Part shown: in pieces, positions 34,747 through 43,421 of the stretch
Position numbering within the stretch: position 1 is the stretch's first letter
How the letters are laid out: each line of letters opens with the position of its first letter
Assembly: GCF_014697545.1 (NCBI RefSeq)
Contig: NZ_JACJSA010000003.1
Span: forward strand, 310,001-374,000
Length of the DNA stretch: 64,000 nt
From: Oscillatoria sp. FACHB-1407
GTDB taxonomy: Bacteria > Cyanobacteriota > Cyanobacteriia > Elainellales > Elainellaceae
Reading direction: 5' to 3'
Translations under genes and position numbers: made by a program
Notes under the pieces: model-generated
What the model was told of the DNA's origin: nothing
The model's database searches: none
What the model saw: only the letters and a program-made list of their open reading frames with translations

Positions 34747-35206
34747 GTTTTAAGTAAGTTGGATTTAAAGTTTGCCTCCATAAAAAGAGGCTTTGATTTG
34801 ATGTAGGGTTCATTTGACTGAACTCTTGATTAAGGGTGGCATTTTTAAAGAAATATGTTCATCAACCATTTGACCGAAATAGCATTGTTGATTGACAGCT
34901 CACCCAAGATAAACTAAGGTTGTTTAGCATTTGTAGAACCCCCTTAAGATAGATTTTGAATTGTTTGTGCAATTGCCCAATAAATCACGATGAAATGATT
35001 TACTTCTTTATGCAATTGCCTGATGAATTCACAAAATTGAATCACTAGGATGACATCATGTGACTTTCTTCTTGAAGCAAATTTGTGTTTGATTGCATTT
35101 GGATTGGAGTTGAGACATTTAGAAATTTACATCAACTCCCTTTGTGCAATTCACTAAATCAGATTTTTGTCACTTGATTTCATCAATTTGTCGGTAGTAG
35201 GTCGAG
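34747..35206. promoter_or_regulatory. AT-rich spacer with three direct repeats upstream of the glycan cluster
   Basis: Three similar units are seen: TTTGTGCAATTGCCCAATAA at 34964, TTTATGCAATTGCCTGATGA at 35008 and TTTGTGCAATTCACTAAATC at 35141. The first two carry the palindrome CAATTG. Spacing is 44 and 133 bases and the last lies about 45 bases before the first glycosyltransferase start. They may be binding sites for a regulator of the cluster; no gene is present. Confidence 0.4.
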
Positions 35207-36346
35207 ATGGAAACACGTCTCAGCAATAATTATCGATTGCAACAGTCATTGCCTCAGATGATTGGCACTTCAACGATCGCGCCCCAAACGATTGTAGTTG
35301 TGCGATCGCTCCCTGGGTTAGGTGATTTGCTCTGCTGCGTTCCAGCGATGCGGGCATTGCGGGCTGCGTTTCCAGAGGCGCATATCGCGCTGATTGGGTT
35401 GCCCTGGTCACAGCAGTTCGTACAACGATTTGGGCATTACTTTGACGAGTATTTAGAGTTTCCTGGTTGCCCTGGGATTCCGGAAGTTCCGCTGGAGCCT
35501 CAACGGATTGTTCAGTTTTTGGCACAAGCGCAACAACGCCATTTTGATCTGGCGTTTCAGTTGCATGGCACTGGCACCTATATCAACAACTTTGTCATGT
35601 TGTTGGGGGCAAAGCAGGCAGCAGGCTTTTTCCCAAAAGGTCAGTATTGCCCTGACCCACAACGCTTTTTACCCTATCCAGAGCACGAGCCAGAAGTATG
35701 GCGACATCTGCGGTTGATGGAGTTTTTGGGAGTTCCATTGCAGGGCGATCATCTGGATTTCCCAATTCACGAGTCTGACTGGCAGGACTGGAAGGCGATC
35801 GCCACTGAATACAATCTCAGTCCCGGCGATTACATCTGCATCCACCCCGGAGCCAGTGTCAGTGCTCGACGCTGGGCACCAGAGCAGTTCGCCTTAGTAG
35901 CAGATGCCCTGGCAGCACGAGGATGGCAAATTGTGTTGACGGGTACGGCAGCAGAAGTGGATTTAACGCGAGTTGTGGCGGAGGCAATGCACGGTTCGGC
36001 CGTGAACCTGGCAGGAAAAACTCATTTGGGGGCGATCGCCGCTCTGCTGAGCCAATCTCGATTGCTCGTGTGCAACGATACTGGGGTGTCGCATTTAGCC
36101 GCTGCACTCAACGTCAACAGTGTAGTGATTTTCTCTAACTCTGATCCGCATCGCTGGGCACCGCTTAATCGTCAGCGTCATCGAGTTGTTGTCGATGCAG
36201 CCTTGATTCACCATCAGATGCAATGGGGCAGTGGAGGCACGCTGCAAAAGGCGATCGCCGCTGATTTCTGTTTTCCGGCGAACCCTGCTATGGTGCTCAC
36301 TCAGGCGATGGAGTTGTTAAATCAGGAGGTGCCCTATGCTTCCTGA
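35207..36346 (+). CDS. Glycosyltransferase family 9 (heptosyltransferase-like)
   Basis: 379 residues. The N-terminal Rossmann half has the GT9 opening SLPGLGDLLCCVPAMRALR; the C-terminal half has the nucleotide-sugar site HPGASVSARRWAPEQFA and NDTGVSHLAAALN. GT9 enzymes of the WaaC/WaaF type transfer heptose from ADP-heptose, and the gene lies in the same cluster as GmhA-, GmhB- and HldE-like enzymes, so ADP-heptose is the likely donor. It lacks the cysteine-rich tail of the later members. ATG 35207. It overlaps the next frame by 11 bases, so translation is probably coupled. Confidence 0.92.
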   Translation: METRLSNNYRLQQSLPQMIGTSTIAPQTIVVVRSLPGLGDLLCCVPAMRALRAAFPEAHIALIGLPWSQQFVQRFGHYFDEYLEFPGCPGIPEVPLEPQRIVQFLAQAQQRHFDLAFQLHGTGTYINNFVMLLGAKQAAGFFPKGQYCPDPQRFLPYPEHEPEVWRHLRLMEFLGVPLQGDHLDFPIHESDWQDWKAIATEYNLSPGDYICIHPGASVSARRWAPEQFALVADALAARGWQIVLTGTAAEVDLTRVVAEAMHGSAVNLAGKTHLGAIAALLSQSRLLVCNDTGVSHLAAALNVNSVVIFSNSDPHRWAPLNRQRHRVVVDAALIHHQMQWGSGGTLQKAIAADFCFPANPAMVLTQAMELLNQEVPYAS

Positions 36347-36965
36347 AGATTGGCGGTTAGCGCGTTATGGATTGGTGGTGTGGTGTGATCCGCAAATGGA
36401 GGTATCTGCCCTGCACACTGTTTTGTCAACCATGCGAGAAAGTTTGCCCCAGTTGCATCTGACACTGTTGACATCAGAAGCGATCGATTACAGTCTTTTG
36501 CATGAGATGCGGGTGGAGACGATTACTCTGTCTCAACCTCCCCTGGGTCAGAGCATGGGAGGTTCCTTACCTGTTCGTTCGTTGCCTTCTCCCCAGAATG
36601 GGTTTTACAGAAAAGAGCTACGTGCTTCTGATCTCAGTTCTCCTGCCCATGGTATCTCCGTTAACAAAGGGGAGCAGGAAGAACAACCCATTCGATCGCT
36701 CATTCAGATATTGCGTGATCATCATTTTGATGCTGCCTTGATTTTGACAACACCCACCCAATCTCCCTATGCCTGGGCGTATCTGTGTTACCTGGCAGGA
36801 ATTCCGATTCGGGTGGGGCAGTCGAAAGAGTTTGGTGGAGGGGTGTTATCGACGTGTATTTCTCCACCGTTAGATGACGTTTCTACAACTGAATACTATC
36901 TGCATTTATTGCGATCGCTTGGCTTAGTTAATACTGAAAAACCTCAGCCTCAGCTTGCGGTGTAA
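36336..36965 (+). CDS. Half-length GT9-like protein (N-terminal domain only)
   Basis: 209 residues. The segment around DAALILTTPTQSPYAWAYL, LAGIPIRVGQSKEFGGGV and PLDDVSTTEYYLHLLRSLG matches the end of the N-terminal GT9 domain and the interdomain strand, which are also recognisable in the second domain of the 45727-47832 protein. The C-terminal nucleotide-sugar domain (HPG, NDTG motifs) is absent, and the start MLPEDWRLARYGLVVW carries no GIGD motif. It ends naturally, with no frameshift to extend it. Either it helps a neighbouring GT9 or it is a decaying copy. It overlaps the upstream gene by 11 bases. Confidence 0.75.
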   Translation: MLPEDWRLARYGLVVWCDPQMEVSALHTVLSTMRESLPQLHLTLLTSEAIDYSLLHEMRVETITLSQPPLGQSMGGSLPVRSLPSPQNGFYRKELRASDLSSPAHGISVNKGEQEEQPIRSLIQILRDHHFDAALILTTPTQSPYAWAYLCYLAGIPIRVGQSKEFGGGVLSTCISPPLDDVSTTEYYLHLLRSLGLVNTEKPQPQLAV

Positions 36966-37024
36966 TGGTTTTTATTCAAATCGATTACTCAAAGTACGAC
37001 TCAAAAAACACATTATAAGAACTT

Positions 37025-37990
37025 ATGCCGTTACGCATTTTAACCTGGCACATCCACGGAAGTTATCTTTATTATTTGACTCAAGCACCTCATGAGTTCT
37101 ACTTGCCAGTGAAACCGGGCAAGCCTGAAGGGTATGGGGGGCGATCGGGTAGTTTTCCCTGGGGTGATAACGTTTATGACATCTCTGCCGATGAGGTGTG
37201 CCACCATCAATTTGACTGTATTCTGTTTCAGTCACGGCGTAATTATCTGCAAGATCAGTACGAGATTTTGTCACCGGATCAGCGACGACTGCCTCGGCTG
37301 TATTTAGAGCACGATCCTCCACGGGAACACCCCACCGATACACCTCACATCGTGGATGATCCCGATGTGTTGCTTGTTCATGTCACTCACTTTAATAACC
37401 TGATGTGGGATAGCGGACAGACTCCCACGTGTGTGATCGAACATGGCGTGATCGTGCCTGAAGAAGTAGAGTATAGCGGCGAACTCGATCGCGGCATTGT
37501 GGTCATCAATGGCTTGCAGAAGCGGGGGCGACGGTTGGGAGCCGATTTGTTTGAACAGGCACGACGCTGCCTTCCCCTCGATCTGGTGGGTATGGACGCA
37601 ACCGCGTTGGGTGGTTTAGGTGACATGGCTCATACTGAACTGCTGACCTTTGAAGCACGCTATCGATTCTTTTTTCATCCTGTGCGATATACCAGTTTGG
37701 GATTAGCGGTGTGTGAGGCAATGATGATCGGTTTACCTATCATTGCACCTGCCACAACTGAACTTGTAACGGTTGTAGAAAACAACGTCTCTGGTTACAT
37801 TCACACTGATATTGAAGTCTTAATTGAGTTGATGCAGGAGTTGTTAAAGAGTCCTGAAAAAGCCCGTCGTTTGAGCGCAGGAGCCAGAGAACAAGCGCGA
37901 TCGCGCTTTCACATCAACCGCTTTGTTCAAAATTGGAATGACGCTTTTGAGCGAGTGATGAGTCGTCAGTTAACCCCTGCGTCAGGGTGA
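37025..37990 (+). CDS. Glycosyltransferase, GT-B fold (GT4/GT1-like)
   Basis: 321 residues. The N-terminal half (RILTWHIHGSYLYYLTQ) and a Glu-rich segment in the C-terminal half (RYTSLGLAVCEAMMIGLPII, the acceptor-to-nucleotide E-x7-E-like region) show a GT-B glycosyltransferase. It has VIEHGVIVP and INGLQKRGRRLG in the linker region. It is shorter than most GT4 proteins. The sugar donor is unknown. ATG 37025, 59 bases after the half-GT9 stop. Confidence 0.85.
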   Translation: MPLRILTWHIHGSYLYYLTQAPHEFYLPVKPGKPEGYGGRSGSFPWGDNVYDISADEVCHHQFDCILFQSRRNYLQDQYEILSPDQRRLPRLYLEHDPPREHPTDTPHIVDDPDVLLVHVTHFNNLMWDSGQTPTCVIEHGVIVPEEVEYSGELDRGIVVINGLQKRGRRLGADLFEQARRCLPLDLVGMDATALGGLGDMAHTELLTFEARYRFFFHPVRYTSLGLAVCEAMMIGLPIIAPATTELVTVVENNVSGYIHTDIEVLIELMQELLKSPEKARRLSAGAREQARSRFHINRFVQNWNDAFERVMSRQLTPASG

Positions 37991-38067
37991 GTTTTGGGTG
38001 CATTACAGATTCCGCAATTTGAAACCAACTCTCGGATCACGGTCAACTTTTACCCCCATCCTGCATC

Positions 38068-39996
38068 ATGACTAAACGCATTGCTCTAATTAGTGAACAT
38101 GCAACCCCACTGGGCATTTTTGGTGGAGTCGATAGTGGGGGGCAGAATGTCTATGTCGGTCAACTGGCGAAGCATTTGGCGGCGATCGGCTATGACGTGG
38201 ATGTGTTTACCCGACGCGACAGCGAACATCTACCTCCTGTGGTTGATTGGCAACACGGAGTCCGGGTGATTCATGTCCCAGCGGGTCCACCGACTGCCCT
38301 GCCTAAGGAGCAGCTATTGCCCTACATGCGGGAATTTACTGCCTTTATGTTGGATTGGTGTCGTGACGATGCCTCCTACGATTTGATTCACGCTAATTTC
38401 TGGATGTCAGCCCTGGTGGCAGCCGAGATCAAACGGGCGATCGCCATTCCCTTTGTGGTGACGTTTCATGCGCTGGGACGAGTGCGGCGACTGCATCAGG
38501 GTAAGGCAGACCAGTTCCCGGATGAGCGGTTTGCAATCGAGGATCGGGTGGTGCAGGAGGCTGACCATATCATCGCCGAGTGTCCCCAGGATCGGGAGGA
38601 TTTGTTGCAGTTGTATCAGGCAGATCCCAACCGCATCAGCGTGATCCCCTGTGGTTTCGACACAACTGAGTTTTGGGCGATCGACAAGGTACGTGCCCGC
38701 TTAACCTTGGGTTTATCTCCCGATGAGTATTTGATTTTGCAATTGGGACGGATGGTGCCCCGTAAAGGGGTTGATACCGTCATTCGTGGTTTTGCTCATT
38801 TGCTAAAACAGCGATCGCTCCCTGCTCGGTTGCTGGTTGTGGGAGGTGAGGCGGATGTGCCTGATCCCCAGTTAACGCCGGAGATTGGACGGTTAACAGC
38901 GATCGCCCAGGAGTTGGGTGTCGCTTCCCGCATCACCTTTGTTGGGCGCAAGGGACGGGAGGTGTTGAAGTATTACTACAGTGCGGCTGATGTGTTTGTC
39001 ACAACGCCCTGGTATGAACCCTTTGGCATTACGCCGATTGAGGCGATGGCGTGTGGTACTCCGGTGATCGGCTCGAATGTGGGAGGGGTAAAGTTTACCG
39101 TCAAGGATGGCGAGACGGGGTATCTGGTGCCACCGAACGAACCAGAGCGATTGGGCGATCGCCTCTTGCATTTGCTAGAGAACCCGCCAGTCATGAGCTT
39201 GTTTGGGCGACAGGCGATTCGACGGGCTCAAGACCACTTCACCTGGGAGAAGGTGACGAGTGCTGTAGCGGCGTTGTATGAGGAGGTGTTGAGTGGTGTG
39301 AATGCGATCGCAGGGGTAGAAGCCAATCAACTTGCTATTCTCGATCGCGGTTTTGAGTCTGTATTGCGGGCTGTGCAGCGATCGCAGCGGTTGTTGCGTC
39401 CCAGCATTCAAGCTGCATCTCAAGCCATGAGTAATTGCTTTTTGCGTGGTGGCAAGCTGTTGATTTGTGGCAATGGGGGCAGTGCAGCGGATGCTCAACA
39501 TTTTGCTGCGGAACTGGTGGGACGGTTCTGCTGTCCACAGCGAGCAGGCTTACCGGCCATGGCTTTGTCGGCAGACAGTGCGTTTGTCACAGCATGGGCA
39601 AATGATGTGGGGTATGACGATATATTTGCGCGTCAAGTTGAAACCTTTGCCAAACCCAATGATGTGTTGTTGGGGATCAGCACCAGTGGACGCTCTAAAA
39701 ACGTGATCGCGGCATTTGAGGCGGCGAAACGGCTTAACCTCACCTCGATCGCCTTGTTAGGGGGAGATGGTGGTGAATTGCGAACGAAAGCTGACATTGC
39801 GATCGTCGTTCCTGCCCTGGAAACCCAACGGATTCAGGAGGTGCAGTTACTCGTCATTCATCTGCTCTGTGAGTTGGTAGAAGAACAACTGCTGACCACA
39901 CGCTCCAATGGCTTTGAACGGTTAGGCAGTTGGGAGCAGGGTTATGAATTTACCGAGTTTGAAGTCCTCGAAGAGACAGCAGTGATTCGGGGGTAA
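38068..39996 (+). CDS. Fusion of a GT4 glycosyltransferase and sedoheptulose-7-phosphate isomerase (GmhA)
   Basis: 642 residues. Residues about 1-410 are a GT4 glycosyltransferase of the sucrose-phosphate-synthase-like type (GGVDSGGQNVYVGQLAKHL, LGRMVPRKGVDTVI, EPFGITPIEAMACGTPVIG). After a linker, about 425-620 is a SIS domain matching GmhA: GNGGSAADAQHFAAELVGR (glutamate ligand), GISTSGRSKNVIAAFE and VQLLVIHLLCELVE (histidine). GmhA converts sedoheptulose 7-phosphate to D-glycero-D-manno-heptose 7-phosphate, the first step of ADP-heptose synthesis. The fusion ties a donor-sugar precursor enzyme to a transferase. One frame, no break at the junction. Confidence 0.93.
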   Translation: MTKRIALISEHATPLGIFGGVDSGGQNVYVGQLAKHLAAIGYDVDVFTRRDSEHLPPVVDWQHGVRVIHVPAGPPTALPKEQLLPYMREFTAFMLDWCRDDASYDLIHANFWMSALVAAEIKRAIAIPFVVTFHALGRVRRLHQGKADQFPDERFAIEDRVVQEADHIIAECPQDREDLLQLYQADPNRISVIPCGFDTTEFWAIDKVRARLTLGLSPDEYLILQLGRMVPRKGVDTVIRGFAHLLKQRSLPARLLVVGGEADVPDPQLTPEIGRLTAIAQELGVASRITFVGRKGREVLKYYYSAADVFVTTPWYEPFGITPIEAMACGTPVIGSNVGGVKFTVKDGETGYLVPPNEPERLGDRLLHLLENPPVMSLFGRQAIRRAQDHFTWEKVTSAVAALYEEVLSGVNAIAGVEANQLAILDRGFESVLRAVQRSQRLLRPSIQAASQAMSNCFLRGGKLLICGNGGSAADAQHFAAELVGRFCCPQRAGLPAMALSADSAFVTAWANDVGYDDIFARQVETFAKPNDVLLGISTSGRSKNVIAAFEAAKRLNLTSIALLGGDGGELRTKADIAIVVPALETQRIQEVQLLVIHLLCELVEEQLLTTRSNGFERLGSWEQGYEFTEFEVLEETAVIRG

Positions 39997-40017
39997 ATCA
40001 ACAGTTCATTGTTTAAG

Positions 40018-40372
40018 TCGATGGTCAATGGTCAATGGTCAATAGTCAATGGTTAATGGTCAATGGTCAATGGTCAATGGTCAATAGCTAATGGTCAATG
40101 GTCAATGGTCAATGGTCAATGGTCAATGGTCAATGGTTAATGGTCAATGGTCAATAGCTAATGGTCAATGGTTAATGGTCAATGGTTAATGGTCAATGGT
40201 CAAGGGTCAATGGTCAATGGTCAATGGTTAATGGTCAATGGTCAAGGGTCAAGGGTCAAGGGGTAAGAATCAATTGTTAATTGTTGCTTCTAGCTACTGA
40301 CCGTTAACCTCTCAATTAACTCTCGCAATCAACTATTAACGATTAACGATTGACGATTGACCATTAACTGTT
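40018..40372 (+). repeat. Heptanucleotide array (TGGTCAA-like) with inverted tail
   Basis: 40018-40262 holds direct ATGGTCA/ATGGTTA units; 40330-40372 holds complementary units (TTAACGATTGACGATTGACC). The two could fold into a long hairpin. It splits the glycan cluster between the GT4-GmhA and SDR genes. Confidence 0.85.
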
Positions 40373-40418
40373 TACCACACAACACCTTTTTACATAACGA
40401 ACACAGGGAGAACAGAAC

Positions 40419-41147
40419 ATGACCAATTTGTTGGCTGGTAAGGTCGCTCTTGTCACCGGAGGTGGACGGGGTTTAGGAGCCGCGATCTGTGAAACGTTAG
40501 CAGAAGCTGGCATGGTGGCGATCGCCGCTGATATCCGTATTGAATTGGCAGAGCAGGTAGCAGAACAGTTGCGATCGCGGGGGTTAGATTCATTGGCGAT
40601 TCCGCTCGACATTACAGACGAGCAGCAGGTCGCAATGGTGGTGCAAAAAATTATGGATCAGTTCGGACACATTGATGTGTTAGTGAACAATGCCGGAACT
40701 GATGTCACGCTTCCCATTGAAGAGTTGACCATTGCCGATTGGGACAAAGTGATGAGCGTTAACCTGCGGGCACCATTCATCCTGGCTAAAGCTGTGATGC
40801 CGCTGATGAAGCAACAGGGACATGGGCATATCGTTAACATTGCCTCGACTGCTGCCAAACGAGTTTGGGCAAATGCCTCGGTGTATCACGCCAGCAAATG
40901 GGGCTTGATGGGACTGAGCCACGCCATGCACGTCGAAGCCCGTCCCCATGGTGTTAAAGTCACCGCTGTTGTTGCAGGGGGAATGAAAACGCCATTCTTG
41001 CTCGATCGCTTTCCCGACATCGATCCTGACATTTTGCAAGACCCCAAAAATGTAGCTGCAACGGTTCGTTATGTGTTGACCCAACCTGCTGAAACAGTGA
41101 TCCCCGAAATTATGGTGATCCCCATGCGGGAAGGATCTTGGCCTTAG
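40419..41147 (+). CDS. Short-chain dehydrogenase/reductase
   Basis: 242 residues, classical SDR. TGGGRGLGAAI binds NAD(P), NNAGTDVTLP and the YHASK catalytic pair follow, and IVNIAST gives the catalytic serine strand. It is much shorter than extended SDRs such as HldD or GalE, so it is not the ADP-heptose 6-epimerase. It may oxidise or reduce a cluster sugar, or have an unrelated role. ATG 40419 with AGGGAGAAC upstream. Confidence 0.9.
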   Translation: MTNLLAGKVALVTGGGRGLGAAICETLAEAGMVAIAADIRIELAEQVAEQLRSRGLDSLAIPLDITDEQQVAMVVQKIMDQFGHIDVLVNNAGTDVTLPIEELTIADWDKVMSVNLRAPFILAKAVMPLMKQQGHGHIVNIASTAAKRVWANASVYHASKWGLMGLSHAMHVEARPHGVKVTAVVAGGMKTPFLLDRFPDIDPDILQDPKNVAATVRYVLTQPAETVIPEIMVIPMREGSWP

Positions 41148-41260
41148 AAGGGGAGTGAGGGAGTACCCTATCCCCCCATTACCCCTCTACTCCATCCCCT
41201 TTCTACTCTTCTACCCCACCCATCCTCCCTCTACTCTTCTACCCCATCCCCTTTTGACCT

Positions 41261-41929
41261 ATGAGCAGACGAGCTGTATTTCTAGATAAAGATGGAACTC
41301 TCATTCACAACGTTCCATACAATGTCGATCCCGATAAGATTCAGTTGACCGAAGGGGCGGCGATCGCCCTACAACGGCTCCATGCGGCTCAATATGACCT
41401 GATTGTTATTACCAATCAATCGGGCGTAGCACGGGGCTATTTCCCGGAAACGGCTCTGCTGGGAGTGGAGCAGCGGTTACACGAGTTGTTTGCTGCCGTT
41501 GGAGTGCCACTAATGGGCTTTTACTACTGTCCCCATCATCCCCAGGGAACGCTCCCAACCTACGCCTTTGAGTGTGATTGTCGTAAACCCAGACCGGGCT
41601 TGATTTATCAGGCAGCCCAGGATCACGCCATTGACCTGACCCAATCCTGGTTTATTGGAGATATCTTGCATGATGTGGAAGCGGGACGGGCAGCGGGATG
41701 CCGAACGGTATTGCTCGACAACGGCAACGAAACGGAATGGGAGTTATCGGAAGCCCGATTACCCCACCATCTGGTAACTGATCTGGCTGAAGCGGCTCGC
41801 TTGATTGTGGCGATCGCTCAACCTCGCGTTCAGGCGGTAGATGACTTGCTGCCGATCTCCCCCTACTCTGGTCTACTGGAAGCAAACCCGATGATGCAGC
41901 GATTGACGGAGGTGGGGTATGGAGGCTGA
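41261..41929 (+). CDS. gmhB: D-glycero-D-manno-heptose 1,7-bisphosphate phosphatase
   Basis: 222 residues. HAD-IIIA motif I FLDKDGTLI and motif II ITNQSGVARG are present, and the zinc-binding loop is C-x-H (CPHH) through CDC (FECDCRKP), diagnostic of GmhB. It removes the C7 phosphate from heptose 1,7-bisphosphate, allowing adenylylation by HldE. ATG 41261. The last 11 bases overlap the start of hldE, so the two are translationally coupled. The C-terminal ~40 residues after the HAD core are longer than in E. coli GmhB. Confidence 0.93.
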   Translation: MSRRAVFLDKDGTLIHNVPYNVDPDKIQLTEGAAIALQRLHAAQYDLIVITNQSGVARGYFPETALLGVEQRLHELFAAVGVPLMGFYYCPHHPQGTLPTYAFECDCRKPRPGLIYQAAQDHAIDLTQSWFIGDILHDVEAGRAAGCRTVLLDNGNETEWELSEARLPHHLVTDLAEAARLIVAIAQPRVQAVDDLLPISPYSGLLEANPMMQRLTEVGYGG

Positions 41930-43418
41930 CCTGCTCCATCTTGTGGATTGTTGGTCGTCGCTCACGGTGTTGGTGATCGGCGATGTCATGCTGGACTGTT
42001 ACCTCAATGGCACGACCAATCGCCTTTGCCAGGAAGCCCCGGTGCCCGTGGTGGCGGTGAGTCAGCGTCAAAACTATCCGGGCGGAGCCGCGAATGTAGC
42101 TGCCAATGTAGCGAGTTTAGGGGCTAATGTACGCTTGCTGTCTGTCATTGGCGATGATCACGAAGGCGATCGCTTGCGGCAGGCGTTAGCAGCACGACAA
42201 GTTGCCACAGCCGATCTGCTCGTCACTCCCACCCGCACTACCCTGGCAAAACAGCGAGTCATGGCAGCGGATCAGGTGCTAGTGCGCTTTGATCAGGGCA
42301 GTACCGAGGCGATCGCCCCTGACCTGGAGGATTGGGTGATCGAACGGCTCACAGCGGAGTATGCCGCCTGTGATGCGGTAATTGTGTCGGATTATGGTTA
42401 CGGCATCTTGACACCGCGCATCATTCAACGGTTGGCGACTCTGCAAGCGCAGCACCCCCGTGTGCTGGCGGTGGACTCGAAACAACTGCCCGCCTACCAG
42501 TCAGTAGGCATGACCCTGGCAAAGCCCAATTACGTAGAAGCAACTCAGGTGTTGGGCATACCGAAGCGAGTTGATCAGCGAGTGGAGCAAATCCTTGCTT
42601 GTGGCAATTATTTGTTAGAGATGATTGGAGCCGATACCGTTGCGGTGACCCTTGACGCGGAAGGAGCCGTGGTCTTGCTATCTGGGCAACCTCCCATCCG
42701 CACGGTTGCTCAACCCGTTCCAGCCCAGCAGACATCAGGGGCAGGCGACACGTACATCAGCGCATTCACATTGGGGTTAGCAACCGGGGCAACGGTGTCA
42801 ACCGCTGCGACCCTCGCTGCAACTGCAACTGGAGTTGTGGTGCAACAGGTGGGAACAACACTGTGCTCCGCAACTGCTCTGGTGCATGCCTTTGAAGCTC
42901 AAGCGTATCCCGCTCACCCCCGCAAGATCCTAAGCGATCGCGCCACGCTCTCGGACTGTGTGCAGCGACTCCACCAACAGGGGCAGCGGATCGTATTGAC
43001 GAATGGTTGCTTCGACATTCTCCATGCGGGTCATGTTGCCTATCTGACGCAGGCGAAGGCATTGGGGGATGTGTTGATCGTTGGCGTCAATGTGGATGAA
43101 ACGGTGCGCCAACTCAAAGGTAGCGATCGCCCAGTGAATCCGCTTGCCGATCGTCTGGCAGTGTTGGCTGCACTGGGTTGTGTTGATTACGTAGTGCCCT
43201 TTGCGGAATTAATGCCCCACGCGCTGATTCGAGCTATCTGTCCGACGGTGTTTGTCAAAGGTGGCGACTATACCCGCGAAACCCTGCCAGAAGCCGAACT
43301 GGTTGAGGTGTTGGGCGGTAGAGTCGAGATTTTGCCCTATGTCCGCGATCGCTCCACGACCCGATTGATTCATCGCATTCAGACTGCCAACCCTTTGAAA
43401 AATCTCTCTCCCTTATGA
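41919..43418 (+). CDS. hldE: Bifunctional heptose 7-phosphate kinase / heptose 1-phosphate adenylyltransferase
   Basis: 499 residues, normal for HldE. The N-terminal ribokinase-like domain has GDVMLDCYLNGTTNR, PGGAANVAANVASLGA and the catalytic SGAGDTY near residue 274; the C-terminal nucleotidyltransferase has TNGCFDILHAGHVAYL, with the HxGH ATP site (HAGH), near residue 370. Together they make heptose 1,7-bisphosphate and later ADP-D-glycero-beta-D-manno-heptose. It overlaps gmhB by 11 bases and is followed three bases later by a GT9 gene, strong evidence for one operon. Confidence 0.96.
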   Translation: MEADLLHLVDCWSSLTVLVIGDVMLDCYLNGTTNRLCQEAPVPVVAVSQRQNYPGGAANVAANVASLGANVRLLSVIGDDHEGDRLRQALAARQVATADLLVTPTRTTLAKQRVMAADQVLVRFDQGSTEAIAPDLEDWVIERLTAEYAACDAVIVSDYGYGILTPRIIQRLATLQAQHPRVLAVDSKQLPAYQSVGMTLAKPNYVEATQVLGIPKRVDQRVEQILACGNYLLEMIGADTVAVTLDAEGAVVLLSGQPPIRTVAQPVPAQQTSGAGDTYISAFTLGLATGATVSTAATLAATATGVVVQQVGTTLCSATALVHAFEAQAYPAHPRKILSDRATLSDCVQRLHQQGQRIVLTNGCFDILHAGHVAYLTQAKALGDVLIVGVNVDETVRQLKGSDRPVNPLADRLAVLAALGCVDYVVPFAELMPHALIRAICPTVFVKGGDYTRETLPEAELVEVLGGRVEILPYVRDRSTTRLIHRIQTANPLKNLSPL

Positions 43419-43421
43419 ATC

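Noticed and set aside
40419..41147. SDR as the ADP-heptose 6-epimerase HldD
   Set aside because: Length 242 and the classical TGGGRGLG/YHASK layout fit short SDRs, not the ~310-residue extended HldD type.
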